Counted from the stretch's first letter, positions 1 to 10,289 are shown. The stretch is 64,000 bases of DNA from Roridomyces roridus (GCA_029378245.1 JARKIF010000013.1:1612001-1676000); one strand, 5' to 3'. Numbers and translations are program-made. Notes: generated by a model from the letters alone, not told the origin.

Positions 1-3000
1 CCGAGGAGTTGCGATGTGCTCCCAGTGGAGATGTCGAGGTGTATCTGGGCATTTCGGAACCGCCCGAGCTGACTTACCCGCCTCCGTCTGCGCCACGTGT
101 ATCCCGCATGTACCCTGCCCGCTGTCGCCCTCCCCTGGCTCTGCGCCGGTATCATGTCGCAGCTCGTGCTCATTGATTTGCTACGCGGCAATATGTATCC
201 ACTGTGTAATGCCATGTCACAGTCATTTTGGTGGAAGGATCAGTTTGTGCCTACATATTGGCTCATGGTTTATGTCTGTTGTCAGCGGGGAAAATATCAA
301 AATTTATCAAGAGGAAAGAGAGAGAGAAAGGGAGAAAAAGAGGGGAGATTGTCCATACCATTTGTGAATTTCGTAGCATGTTTCCGGCCCCAATTTTTGC
401 CTCACCGTGCCTCCAAAAATCGAAATGTAAAAGATATCAAGAAATCTCGTTTGGCAGTTGATCCGGAAATACCAAGATTAACTCGATGGGGCCGACTGCC
501 TTTACGAGTTAAGCCCCAGCGAATAAGAACCAAGATTCGTAACTGGGAAGCTCCGACTCCGTCGGAGTAGACCTTGCTTGCTTGATTGGATCACCTTGAA
601 TCAGTTGATCGGAAGTCTTGTCGGGTTACATCCGGATTAGGTAATTAAGGATCTCCAGAGACCTTGACAAGCAAGGTAATTCCGACTCACCACGAGCCGT
701 TCCGTTGTGTTGCGCGTGACAAAACGTGACACGTGCTCCCTCTCAATCCCACCCACATCGCCAGACTTGCGTACTTTCCGCCTCACACGTGCCGCTCGAT
801 ATGGCAATTTGATGGGGGCAGTGCTTGGCTGTGCATGATCGGCAACAAATCGGCAACAGCTAGAGGTGATCAGATCAAACGGCAAGAAAACACAGATCAC
901 TAAGTCCACAGACAGCACAAGTACTTTGCCAAAGCAATTTACAAGCCAGAGGTACTTAGAGCATGCAATCATATACATTGAAAACATACACAGATACAGC
1001 AATAACTAAGTATGTGGCCAAAACAACCGCCGCCGCGAGCGTACTGGGCCCTGGCCATTCGGCGGCCGAGTGGGGAGCGTGGACAAAGGGTAGCAACTGG
1101 CGTGGGTGTGTACAATGTACATACGGACGAGCGAGCCTGTGAAGCGAGATTGGCATGACTTCAGACTGACACAGCGTGAGCGCCTCACGCAGCCTGCCTC
1201 CGCTTCCCGAGCAAACGTCGCCGCAGCGAGTAGGAATGGACAGGATGAAAGTGTGTGACGAAATCCGCGGGGGAGCGATTCGGCGAGGTGTGACGAGCGA
1301 TTGGGCGGTTGTGCAGGCGAGTGGTGACGTACGGTCCAGTCAGGAGCTCGAGTTATCGTGTGTTGTGGGTGGGTGTAGCGTCACGGTGTGGGTGTGCGAG
1401 AATGTGGGGGGCCGGCATGTGTTGCAAACGGGTTATGAGGCCATACGACGGGCGTGGGCGCAATACGGCGCTTGGTGAAGGCCCAAGGGGCAGGTGGAGC
1501 GACAAGTTGGCGTCGAGTGTGCGAGGAAGAGGACATGAAGCGAAGCTGATAGGGTACGGCAAAAGCGAGCGGTTGCGACGGACGGCGGGCCCGGGCGGGG
1601 TAGCGATGAGCGGGCAGCATCGAGGGAGGATGGTGAGAGGGTGTTTGTCGCACACAAACAGACCATTGACGGCCGAAAGGATGGCCGAGAGTTGGCCGAG
1701 AGCACCGCCCCATCAAATTACCATATCGAGCGGCACGTGTGAGGCGGAAAGTCAGGAGTGCGTCGCCAGTCTCGACGCGCTTACCATCACATTACGCTGC
1801 GACACACGGCGCAAATCTCCTTGGTTCACATGAGATGGAATACCGATGCTCTGGTGAAGCATCCATACCGGTGCGTGCCCTTGGACTCTCATCTTTTGTG
1901 CTGGCTACATCTTGTCTTTCCAGAGCACTCATCTGCGAATCTGGCTTGAATCCACACGCTACTTACTCGCACCACCCTTCTCAGACTCCTCCTCGGCTCT
2001 CACTCCCATCCGCTTTTCGCTCCCTGCTTGGTCTGTGACCTTGCTTGGCCGGTGACCAGCACGACGCACGACCTCAGAAACAGGAGCATGTATCGTTCGG
2101 TACACGGCACTCGATCTCACGCACGCCCGCGCTCCTCCTCCCCAGCTGCAGCGTCGAGTGACGTCGCTGCGCTTTTGTCGCTTCTGGAATGGGTACGTAC
2201 CTAGTGCCTCCTCCATCGGCTACCCTCTCTTCGAATCGCTTAGCCAGAACGGTGTATTCCCTCCGTATCTGCTGGACTCCAGCCTCTGAGCTTCCGTCTT
2301 GCAGGCTGTGTGCATCCAGCATCGAATTCGTTCCGCCACTCCTTTGCGCCAGTGCGACGCCGGATCCTGCTGGCGAGCTTCTTCAGCCCTTCTCCATCGA
2401 CTCGACCGTCTCGCATTCCATGACCAACAACTCTTCCTCCTCCGACTATTGCCCTCTGCAATAGGAGGAACTCCGTCGACGCTCTCGAGTTCATGTCTTC
2501 GTCAACGGCGACCATTTGCGTGGGTGGATTGCTGTACTCAGTGCGGGAATTCCCTCCGGGCGGACGATGGCGTGAATGGATTCCGTCTCCTTGACGCGCC
2601 GCAGTGCGCTCACGAGTCGTCGGAGTCACGCTCGAGCACGCTCTCCACCTCGGTGTATTTTGTAGTTCTTTAATTCTAATGCAATTTTTCCTTTTTTCAT
2701 TCCTGAGAGTCTCGTCCAAGAACAAATTAATTTACAGGCCACACAGCGAGACCTCTCCATGAGGTGTGTGGTAAGCATCAAGCGGCTTAACGCAAGATCA
2801 TTCCGAATTGGGATAAACCAGCAACAGCCTTGGCTGATTGAGCCTAAATATTTCCTGTCAAAGAAGCTTGTACATATTTGTTGCTACGTGCTGGTGTCTC
2901 TTCTGCTTCTTACCACCACCTCTCCGAGTTCTCTGCTTGCAGTGAGCTGCTCTCTTCCTTTTCTTTTCTTTCCCTGAGGGATAATTATCCCCAGTGATGT

Positions 3001-3090
3001 CTAATACCCACCGAGTCGGAAGAGTGCGGGATGTGCATATCCATGGTGTGTGAATCCTCAGGGTGGGATCCTGATTCCTGAATCAATCAT
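1..3090. other. Stretch without a supported gene
   Basis: No reading frame here has a recognisable domain, convincing splice pattern or sustained coding character; the short open frames overlap on both strands and look incidental. The only structure seen is the pair of inverted repeats listed separately (about 765-1760) and a small perfect hairpin near 550-567 (CTCCGAC/GTCGGAG arms). Confidence 0.5.
765..1760. repeat. Inverted-repeat pair, possible DNA-transposon remnant
   Basis: The stretch at about 773-820 reappears in reverse complement at about 1700-1750, with nearly identical cores of more than 40 bp (for example TTTCCGCCTCACACGTGCCG on the left arm). Weaker similarity continues on both sides of the core, including TCGGC-rich sequence inward and a short GTGTYGC-type match outward. 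No transposase remains between the arms and no target-site duplication is evident. This fits old terminal inverted repeats of a non-autonomous DNA element, but two insertions of a short repeat in opposite orientation would look the same. Confidence 0.5.
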
Positions 3091-3229
3091 GATCTATGGC
3101 TATAGGTGGCCCAGGAGCGCCAGGAGGACCAGGGGATGAAACTGGGGGAACTGGTGGTGCTGGAGGAAGCCCCATTGTCAAAATGTATGCCTTTTGACAG
3201 CACCGTTGCCAAGTTGATTGATCCTGTAT

Positions 3230-4078
3230 GACAGTATCCAAGGGTTGATCACATTTTCTTCTTGCATATGCTCTTATGGCTCATCTTTTGTGTAGATCAG
3301 ATGACGATTTGTTCAAGTGGTTGGGAAATCCTCCGGATACACAGGACAAACAGTACCAGCTCCAAGAGCACCGCCATGAGGATACAGGGACTTGGCTGCT
3401 CCAGCATGATCAATTCATTAACTGGAAAAAGACACCTGGCAGCTTGTGGATCAAGGGAATTTGTATGTTGATTTGTTTAGATGCTCATCATTTCTAATAT
3501 ATTCCAGCTGGCACCGGGAAAAGTGTACTAAGGTATTTCATTGTTGTGATGCTCTATCTCCACTGACATGAACAGCTCAACAATTATTCACAACCTTGTT
3601 GAGGCTGGCCACACAGTCTCATATTTCTTTTTCGACTTTAGAAACAACAGAAAAAGTACCATGTTGCGCTCCATTGTTTGGCAGCTTTCTGGGAAGTTAC
3701 CAGATCCACATCATTCACTGTGGAACCTTCATTCAAAGCTGGGAGGAGCAACCATACAACCAAGGATCCAAGATCTCCAAGGACTCTTGGAAAGCTTGAT
3801 TGGGGAACTGGCACAGACATTCATTGTTCTGGATGGCCTGGATGAATGCAGCCAGGATGATTGGCCAGGTCTCATTGGATTTGTGAACAGACTGTGCAGT
3901 TCTTCCAAAGAAAGGCTGCATTTGTTGATCACAAGTCAACCTCGCCAAGAATTCCAAACAGGCTTCAAACACATTCCTTTGACACAGCTACAAGGATCAT
4001 TCTTGGATGAGGACATAATGTCTTTTGTGGAAAGCAAGATGTTGGTAATGTCCAGTAATTCTGAGCATGCCAAGACAT
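3230..4078 (+). pseudogene. NACHT NTPase fragment (NLR-like), 5' part
   Basis: This is the NTP-binding half of a fungal NACHT protein of the NLR-like class that in basidiomycetes often carries C-terminal ankyrin repeats. A segment at about 3290-3460 gives the usual pre-NACHT sequence ending in GSLWIKGI. A small intron leads to the Walker A motif AGTGKSVL at about 3508-3531, another intron follows, and the long open stretch 3568-4078 carries the Walker B type motif FIVLDGLDECSQ and the following ITSQPR segment. Reading stops where a 303 bp element is inserted, and the matching downstream part continues after it. No full N-terminus was found; a glycine-rich start near 3096 is possible but runs into stops. 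The whole locus is best treated as a broken gene. Confidence 0.8.
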
Positions 4079-4381
4079 AGTCTGTGTCAAGTGTCGGGTG
4101 TCAAGCCGTACCTATACATGTGTTTGCACGTGCCACTCTCCCACCCATCTTCAGGTCGTTGTACTGAGCCGGATTTGCCGTGGCAATGGAAGGAGAGGTT
4201 CGCAAAGTCATTTCGTAGCTGTATACGTCTGCGTTGGCATCGAAATTGGCCGTTATTGCGGTGAGTTAAGATGGCCGAGCATGTGGCTGTACCTGTCAAT
4301 CACAACATTTGGCGCATGGGAAAGTCGCACGTGTCTGCACGTGGAGAGGTGCGGGTTGATGCCCGACACTTGAATCAGACT
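4079..4381. mobile_element. 303 bp MITE-like element inside the NACHT gene
   Basis: The ends are inverted: AGTCTG..TCAAGTGTCGGG at the left matches the reverse complement of CCCGACACTTGA..CAGACT at the right. The similarity runs about 60 bp inward from each end, including a shared CACGTGC block. The interior has no coding capacity. The NACHT reading frame breaks off at its left edge, and NACHT-like sequence (LAKTVTKQIVKQSNG) resumes shortly after its right edge, which shows it is an insertion. No clear target-site duplication is visible. Confidence 0.7.
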
Positions 4382-4664
4382 CTATATCAATAACAAAAAA
4401 TTCGACTATCTTATTTTTTATTGATGTGAGTCTGACATTGGGAGACTAGCCAAGACAGTCACCAAACAAATTGTGAAGCAGAGCAATGGAATGTACATCA
4501 CATTCCAATTTTTTTGTTTGCTTTAAACTAAGAGCTATACATAGGTTCCGCATGGCAGATTGCTTGATTAGAGAACTAGGCCATTGTCACTGGAAAGATC
4601 AATGGGATGCAGTCCTTGGAAGTCTGCCAGCTGATTTGTTTGGTCTTGCATCACAGGTCTGTAA
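4382..4664 (+). pseudogene. NACHT protein fragment after the MITE
   Basis: Downstream of the MITE the NACHT protein resumes on the same strand. About 4450-4500 reads LAKTVTKQIVKQSNGMYITF, and about 4560-4664 reads HWKDQWDAVLGSLPADLFGL, matching the post-NACHT region in which basidiomycete NLR-like proteins have a QLD..L.SLP.DL pattern. The two pieces lie in different frames with stops between them, so the segment is decayed. At about 4665 the homology stops and the next part of the protein lies on the opposite strand. Confidence 0.65.
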
Positions 4665-5035
4665 GTGACTGAACCAGTTTCGAGCAGCATATGCTGCAAG
4701 TGGGTACTTAAACTTCCTATCCCATGTCATACAAGCATCATTTTCTGAAAACACAAGGAGATAACGGAGACAGGTTTGTGCAATGAACTTTTGTGAGATA
4801 TTCTGGCTGAGATCAAGAATGGATCCATGTGCTTGATCAAACTCATTGGAAAGGACATAGTCTCGCACAGATGAGTGCGCAAAACTGATTGATTCTCTCT
4901 GGCAGTATTTATCAGTGCTGATTACAATAAGGCCCTCAAGTAGCTTGAAGAGTTGTAAATTGTCTGGCCTTCTGTGAGGGACATAGACTGCTGTTTTCAG
5001 GTTTGTGAAGTCAAAATCTGGCAGGTCCAACCGAA
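4665..5035 (-). pseudogene. Inverted NACHT C-terminal fragment
   Basis: Reading from 5030 down gives DFDFTNLKTAVYVPHRR, then LLEGLIVIS, SISFAHSSVRDYVLS and later AARNWFSHLQ. This is the winged-helix-like region that follows the SLP.DL segment in fungal NACHT proteins; the FAHSSVRDYVLS motif is characteristic. It sits on the minus strand although the preceding parts are on the plus strand, so the gene has been rearranged by a local inversion with a breakpoint near 4665. It is open for about 120 codons but joined to unrelated antisense sequence. Confidence 0.75.
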
Positions 5036-5270
5036 AAGCAATAGCATCTGCAAGCTCTTCCAGAAAAAGCTTTCTGTAGGGATGAGCACCGTCCCCATCC
5101 CAAGCCGTAAGACGGCCGTCCGTACACGGTTACGGCCCGTACCCGTCGGCCTCGAGGCACCCAAAAAATTTGACGGCCGTCGACGGGTTCAAAACGGGTT
5201 GGAGCATTGAAAACCTGATTCACCGTGTTCTCCATTGAAAACTGTTGGAAGCTCAAGCTAAGCATTCAAT

Positions 5271-8200
5271 CTATGCAACTACCATGTCAGAAATATCCAA
5301 GACACTTCGAACAATGCTCACCGTTCGTTCTTTTCCATTGATGGGCTGATGTGAGGTGTGATGTGGCGTTTGATCTGCAACGAAATGGGTTTTATCCGGC
5401 GAGTCGGTGCACGGGTGAGCTGCATTTCGTTTCTGAGCAACAACCATTGACACTGGGAACACCTTCTGCCACAAGATGAGGTTAAGGAAGCACTCGTCGT
5501 GCTGACGAGTCCACACTCCTGCTAGCTTGAACGCCTTCTGTGCCCGTCGGTATTCCGCCCTCCCTGCATGTTTCGGAACGCCGACCAGCCCGAGCAAGTC
5601 CCGCAACGGCGCCTCGATTCTCGCGTAATCCTTGACCAAGTCCCGGAAGTACGAGGTTAGACCGAGGAACGACTCCAAACCTTGCGCGGTGCCCGGGACG
5701 GGCCAGCGTACCACGGTCGTCAACTTCCTCAGGTCCGGTGACACTCCCTTCGGACCGACGGTTGACCCGGCAAACACGGCCTCCGTCATAAAAAGTTTGG
5801 TCTTCTTGGGGGACAACGACAGCTTTGCCTCGCGCACCCGTCCGAAGATAACACCCAGCCGTCCCAGCATCGAGTCAAAATCGTCCGCAGCCGTGGCACC
5901 ATCATCGACGAGCAGCTCCATCATCTCATCAACGAGCAAATCCGAGAAGTGTTGGGCGACCATGTTGCCGAATGCAGTGGGTGCGTCCGTCAATCCGAAC
6001 GGCATACGCATGTAGGCATAGTAACCACGCCCAGGGATGAAGACACACAAGTAAGGTTGGACCTCCCCCGGGACGTGAAGAGCATAGAACCCGGACGCGA
6101 AGTCGAAGATCGAAAGATACCGATGTCCGGACAGACAACGTTGTTTTGCGAGGATATCCCCCTGCGGGAACGGAACGACCTTGATATGCTCGTTGAGGCG
6201 CGCAAAGTTTCCGCAAATACGCCAAGACGGTGTCGATTCCGGAGCACGAGGCAATCTAGGTGGGTCCCGCGGCGGTAGCTCACCAGGGAATCCAATGCCC
6301 TTGGCAGCCATGGCGTCCGCAACAACATGCAGCAGCTCGTTCTGAGTCAAGGACGGCGAATCGACCTTCTCCGCAAGCGTGATCGGGTGCACACACTTGA
6401 CTTCATGCGGCTCCATCCGTCTCATCACTCCCGCGGCGACTTGCTCATCGACGGCCTTGTATACGTATTTGGCTTGGGGCGTCGTCCAAGGGCGTTGTGC
6501 AACGGGCGCGGTACCGAAGTCGATCTCCTCAGGTATCTTTGGCGCATAACCAGGACCGTCGACGACCAGAACCTCGCTGACTGCGAGAGCAAACACATCC
6601 GCGTTTTCGGCCACGAACGTTCGTACTCGCACGCGCTGCTCCTCCGTGAGATCTGGTCCGATGGTAACGGCGTCAAGAATGGCTGCAACTCTGGCGGGAT
6701 TGAATGGGTTGGTCGTGCGTGTGTAGATGGTCTCGGGAGGTGCGTCATCGATAGGAATTCCTTGGACGAGATTAACAGACTTCCAGTCCGGGAGAATCTC
6801 AAAGAGTACTTGCCTCGCGGGGGTGTTCTCGCAAGAACGAACCCCCCGTAAGGCTCCACGCGTTCGAGCGTTGCCCGAATGTACTCCTGCATCCTCATTC
6901 CACCGGTCAATCGGCCCCGAAGCGTCACGTAATGCGTCTGACAATACCACCGTGTCATCAAGGTTAGTCGTTGGCATTTCGCTAGCATGAATGGAAGGGA
7001 CGCACCTCGCGGGGGGGGCCTCGCAAGACTGCACCCCCATTGAGGTCGCACACGGATCCTCGTCCTCAACCGTCACACCAGTCTCCATGCGCACAACGTC
7101 TTCCACCGTCCAGGTTGAGGTATGTTCCTCGCAAGCAACAGGGTCAGCATCCTGATTGCCCGTAGACTCAATAAAATGTACTCGCCTCGCGGGGGGAGTC
7201 TCGCATGACATCACCCCCGTTGAGGCTACGCGCGTATCAACGTCGCTCGCCCGTTCGTCCGCATCACCATCGTCCTCGACCGTGCCTGACAAAACCATCG
7301 CTGCATCAATGTCCTCAGTCTTCAAGAAGGATTCGACTCGCCTCGCGGGGGGCGTCTCGCAAGACGTATAACCCCCCAACGCGGCCTCGCGCGTATCGTC
7401 CCCACAACGTTCATCGCCGCTGTCCACTTGCACGTCCCCATCCTCGAAATCCTCGACCGCCAAACCTAAAACGTCTCCCGCTACATCAACGTCCCCAAGA
7501 ACACAATTAGAATCGACTCGCCTCGCGGGGGGTGTCTCGCAAGACTCCGTACCCCCCAGCGCGGCCTCGTGCGTCTTGACGACCGGATCGCCGAAATCGA
7601 GAATGCCCGTAAAATTCATCGCTCTCGGGATCTGACATGAGTAAGTAGTCCTTGGAAACGCATGTGAAGGGACTCGCCTCGCGGGGGGAACCGCGCACGA
7701 TTTCACCCCCGTTGAGGCTTGACGCCTAGCCGCATCCGCCGCAGCTTGTCCCGCGCTCCTCCAGACCACGGGATTCTGGTTCACCAGCACGACGTCCCGT
7801 TCCCCGTCGCGCATCGTCACCATATCCTTCCCCATATCATGAATCGCCCTCAACGCCGCCTGGAGTGGTTTCCCGATCAGGACGTCCCATCCGCCACCAC
7901 CGTCGAAAATCTCGAAGACGGCGGTACGTCCCACTCCCGCAATGTCGAATGCGCCTTCCCACTGACCATACTCCATCACCAGCCTCCCATCCGCCATCCT
8001 CAAGCGTTTCCTCGGCGGCAAGGCCCCTCCAAAACGCGCTTCTTTTGACTTGAAGAAGCTCGTGCTGATCGCGCTCGCTTGCGCTCCTCCATCCCACAGC
8101 GCTCGCACTCGTATGCGCTCTCCCCTCGGGCCCCCAAAGCTCATCCAATGCATGAAGGGCGGACTCTCCTTCTCCTGCTCACGCGCTCCCACCGTGTAAA

Positions 8201-8390
8201 GGTCAAGAATTTCATATTCTGACATTACATCTGATACACGAGGAGCGCCCGAGCCACCAACTTGGCCGGGACTTTGGGCTACGCTCTGGCCGTCGAGCGC
8301 AGCCCTATCCAAAAACCCGATCCTCCCCCGCCGTCTCAGCATCGCCCGCATCATACCAAGGCGTCCCTTCCTCCTCCATCTCCACCTCAA
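5271..8390 (-). CDS. Pol-like protein: aspartic protease, repeat linker, RT (truncated)
   Basis: A 1039-residue open frame. Near residues 95-105 LWDGGAQASAIS matches the retropepsin active-site region, with DGG where DSG or DTG is usual. Residues about 225-550 form a long linker with six copies of a SCE-x-PPARRV motif. The RT follows (about 640-900): ICGNFARLNEHIKVVPFP, IFDFASGFYALHV, MPFGLTDAPTAF, and LLVDDG at the YXDD position. PVPGTAQGLESFLGLTSYFR marks the region after the palm. RNase H and integrase are missing; the last about 70 residues (from DECFLNLILWQK onward) look unrelated, so the frame runs out of the element. The DGG triad and the LVDDG variant would need testing before assuming activity. 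Confidence 0.8.
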   Translation of the reverse strand: MRWRWRRKGRLGMMRAMLRRRGRIGFLDRAALDGQSVAQSPGQVGGSGAPRVSDVMSEYEILDLYTVGAREQEKESPPFMHWMSFGGPRGERIRVRALWDGGAQASAISTSFFKSKEARFGGALPPRKRLRMADGRLVMEYGQWEGAFDIAGVGRTAVFEIFDGGGGWDVLIGKPLQAALRAIHDMGKDMVTMRDGERDVVLVNQNPVVWRSAGQAAADAARRQASTGVKSCAVPPARRVPSHAFPRTTYSCQIPRAMNFTGILDFGDPVVKTHEAALGGTESCETPPARRVDSNCVLGDVDVAGDVLGLAVEDFEDGDVQVDSGDERCGDDTREAALGGYTSCETPPARRVESFLKTEDIDAAMVLSGTVEDDGDADERASDVDTRVASTGVMSCETPPARRVHFIESTGNQDADPVACEEHTSTWTVEDVVRMETGVTVEDEDPCATSMGVQSCEAPPARCVPSIHASEMPTTNLDDTVVLSDALRDASGPIDRWNEDAGVHSGNARTRGALRGVRSCENTPARQVLFEILPDWKSVNLVQGIPIDDAPPETIYTRTTNPFNPARVAAILDAVTIGPDLTEEQRVRVRTFVAENADVFALAVSEVLVVDGPGYAPKIPEEIDFGTAPVAQRPWTTPQAKYVYKAVDEQVAAGVMRRMEPHEVKCVHPITLAEKVDSPSLTQNELLHVVADAMAAKGIGFPGELPPRDPPRLPRAPESTPSWRICGNFARLNEHIKVVPFPQGDILAKQRCLSGHRYLSIFDFASGFYALHVPGEVQPYLCVFIPGRGYYAYMRMPFGLTDAPTAFGNMVAQHFSDLLVDEMMELLVDDGATAADDFDSMLGRLGVIFGRVREAKLSLSPKKTKLFMTEAVFAGSTVGPKGVSPDLRKLTTVVRWPVPGTAQGLESFLGLTSYFRDLVKDYARIEAPLRDLLGLVGVPKHAGRAEYRRAQKAFKLAGVWTRQHDECFLNLILWQKVFPVSMVVAQKRNAAHPCTDSPDKTHFVADQTPHHTSHQPINGKERTVSIVRSVLDISDMVVA
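6812..7718 (-). repeat. Six dispersed hairpin-forming repeats in the pol linker
   Basis: Copies lie at about 7676-7718, 7520-7565, 7340-7385, 7184-7226, 7005-7047 and 6812-6854, spaced 156-193 bp. Each encodes a variant of S-C-E-x-PPARRV preceded by G-G or G-V. In the sense RNA each copy can fold as three stacked helices: an outer helix GCCUC/GAGGC, a G-tract pairing with the CCC codons of PP, and an inner helix closing on the loop UGCG. Inner helices differ between copies but stay paired (GUCU/AGAC, GUUCU/AGAAC, AAUCG/CGGUU, CGUCU/AGACG). One copy has ACCUC/GAGGU in place of GCCUC/GAGGC. Confidence 0.75.
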
Positions 8391-9933
8391 CGACGTTCAC
8401 GGCCACCGGAGGCGCCGTTTGCGCCGCCGCACGCGCCGCAGCATCTATCCCCAACCACATCGTGCAAACCGCACGGAAACGTCTCTCCAAATCGGGAACC
8501 GCGGCACCAGTGCATCCGCGGATGTGTACTGGATCCGTCCGCATCCCACACGTCCAGCACTCGCCAGACCTCGGCTTGTGCGTCCCCGGCGTCAAAGGAT
8601 ATCCAGTCCTCCACACCGGTGCCGTGTTGGGCGCAAGATTGGGGTTCCGATCGTTCCACGAGCGAACGTCTGCCGCGTGCGCCGCTCTTCCGGCTGCCGT
8701 GTCTGGGTGCTGCCGCGCAGAGGACTCCTGAAGAACACGTTCCAACTGCGTCCGCGACTCCGCCGTCGCCGGTGGTATACGTCCACCCGCCCCCGCTCCC
8801 GCATTCTGAGCACGCGGCGGTGCGCGCTCAGCCCCTGCTCCCGCTGCCGCCTGCTGTGCCCCAGGTACGCGTTGCTGTTGCTGCTGCTGTTGCTGTTGCT
8901 GCTGCTGGCCTGCCATCACCGACAAACCCGCCATCATACGATCCACCGCCGCTAACTTCACATCCAAGGCCGCCTTCCCCTTCTCCAAAGCCACCACCGC
9001 AGACGTCTGTCTCCGTTCCAGCGCCGCCGCCTCAATCGTGTGCTTCGGCAAAGCCTGCAACGCCGCCATCATCGCGTTCCAATCCTTCGGCTCCACCGGG
9101 ATGGCAGTCCGGAACGCCACAGGCAGCGCGTCATGAATGCCCCACAACCCTTCGTTCGACAAGCCCGCCTCCGCCTCCAACACCGCCTCACGCACACGCG
9201 ACTGGAAACCGTCAAAAGGCATCACCGTCCCTCCATACACAGGCGTTCCCGCGCCGACAAGATCGCTGTCCCCCACGTGAATACCATGCAGCTCCGCACG
9301 TCGTTGACCCAACGGCTTGACGGTGATGAGCAAGCTCGCAAAACGCGCCGTAAATTCCGCGACAAACTTGCTCCAAGACGAGCTAAAGTTCTGACCGCGG
9401 AACCAGCGATCAGGAGGCGAGTTGGTCCTGAACCTGTCCCCGACGTCTGCAAGCTTCTCGTTGTCGGACAGCGCCGGTTTGCTCTTGCGGTGGAGCAGAT
9501 TCAAGCTTTTGAGGAAGTCCATGGCATCGTCGGACGTGCCAGAGCCATCGTAACGAGGGTCGTTCAGGTCGGGCATGTCGTCGTCGAGGATGGGTAACGA
9601 GACGACTTTTGGTTTTGGTGTTTCTAACGAGGTGTGTATAACCGCGGGTGGCAAGAGTTTATAAGCTGGAGGGGGTGGTGTAGACGGTGGTGTCGAGAAC
9701 GGAGAGGAATTGGTGGAATCGGGAAGTCGCGTCACGAGCGCGTAGAAAGAGGTCGGCGAGATGGGGTTGGCCAGTAAAAGGCCTGCTCTCGGCGAATGAA
9801 TCTGCAAGCCCACTCGCGCTACTACCAGCGGTGAACCAACAGGTGTGTGTGGGGAAAGGAAGGGGCTGGGGAAGGAGAATGTTCTGGGAAGTGAGGATAC
9901 GGCACCGTCGAGCTCGTCTCTGGTACCAGGCAC
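8305..9933 (-). CDS. Gag-like protein of the retroelement
   Basis: A 542-residue open frame. The N-terminal part is Pro/Ser/Thr-rich. The central part (for example NPRYDG..DDAMDFLKSLNLL and later PDRWFRGQNFSSSWSKFVAEF) resembles the retrotransposon gag domain of fungal Gypsy elements. A polyglutamine run follows near residue 350. The C-terminal third has a CCHC-type zinc knuckle, CWTCGMRTDPVHIRGC, of spacing CX2CX7HX3C. The frame overlaps the protease-RT frame by 86 nt, with the latter in the +1 phase, so the downstream protein would need frameshifting or separate initiation. The start codon is the first ATG of the frame and is not independently supported. No frame-breaking lesion is visible, so this copy is not very old. 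Confidence 0.8.
   Translation of the reverse strand: MPGTRDELDGAVSSLPRTFSFPSPFLSPHTPVGSPLVVARVGLQIHSPRAGLLLANPISPTSFYALVTRLPDSTNSSPFSTPPSTPPPPAYKLLPPAVIHTSLETPKPKVVSLPILDDDMPDLNDPRYDGSGTSDDAMDFLKSLNLLHRKSKPALSDNEKLADVGDRFRTNSPPDRWFRGQNFSSSWSKFVAEFTARFASLLITVKPLGQRRAELHGIHVGDSDLVGAGTPVYGGTVMPFDGFQSRVREAVLEAEAGLSNEGLWGIHDALPVAFRTAIPVEPKDWNAMMAALQALPKHTIEAAALERRQTSAVVALEKGKAALDVKLAAVDRMMAGLSVMAGQQQQQQQQQQQQRVPGAQQAAAGAGAERAPPRAQNAGAGAGGRIPPATAESRTQLERVLQESSARQHPDTAAGRAAHAADVRSWNDRNPNLAPNTAPVWRTGYPLTPGTHKPRSGECWTCGMRTDPVHIRGCTGAAVPDLERRFRAVCTMWLGIDAAARAAAQTAPPVAVNVVEVEMEEEGTPWYDAGDAETAGEDRVFG
8871..8908 (-). repeat. CAG/CAA repeat encoding polyglutamine in gag
   Basis: A run of mixed CAG and CAA codons (seen as ttgctg units on the plus strand) encodes about a dozen consecutive glutamines in the gag-like protein, just before the proline/alanine-rich segment that leads to the zinc knuckle. 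It is a simple length-variable tract. Confidence 0.85.
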
Positions 9934-10289
9934 GCTGCTAGCGCGTTTTCTTCGTCGTTTCGGGACGACTGGTTCTGCGACGAATAACTCGTCGTCCTTG
10001 TTACTGCGGAGGTGTGGCGCCAGAGTTACTGTGCGGCGTCAAGGTTGTCGGCGGTGCGCTACCAGCACGGGCTTAAAAAAACGGGATCGCGGCTAATCCA
10101 CGCGGATCGGACTGGACGAGAAGGCTGGGTGCGAAGGCCACTCCAATCACCACAATGGGATAGGCAGGAGGGGGACAATCTACGCGTCGGCGGCTATCAC
10201 GCTGGCGGAGACTATAAAAGCAGAAGCAGAAAAAGGGGGTCTGATCTAATGTACAGCCACACGTCGTAATCTACGTCTAGACCAATGCA

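Noticed and set aside
5080..5270. Possible LTR of the Gypsy-like element
   Set aside because: No matching sequence at the other end of the element; the CGG/CCG-rich words here are low complexity.
6327..6851. 174-codon plus-strand frame, and other frames across 5.6-8.1 kb
   Set aside because: All are shadows of the protease-RT frame and lack any domain.
6812..7718. CRISPR array or minisatellite
   Set aside because: Repeat spacing is irregular, the intervening sequence is coding, and the host is a eukaryote.
8262..9320. 352-codon open frame on the plus strand
   Set aside because: It lies antisense to the gag-like frame and is proline-rich low-complexity sequence that mirrors the GC-rich gag codons.
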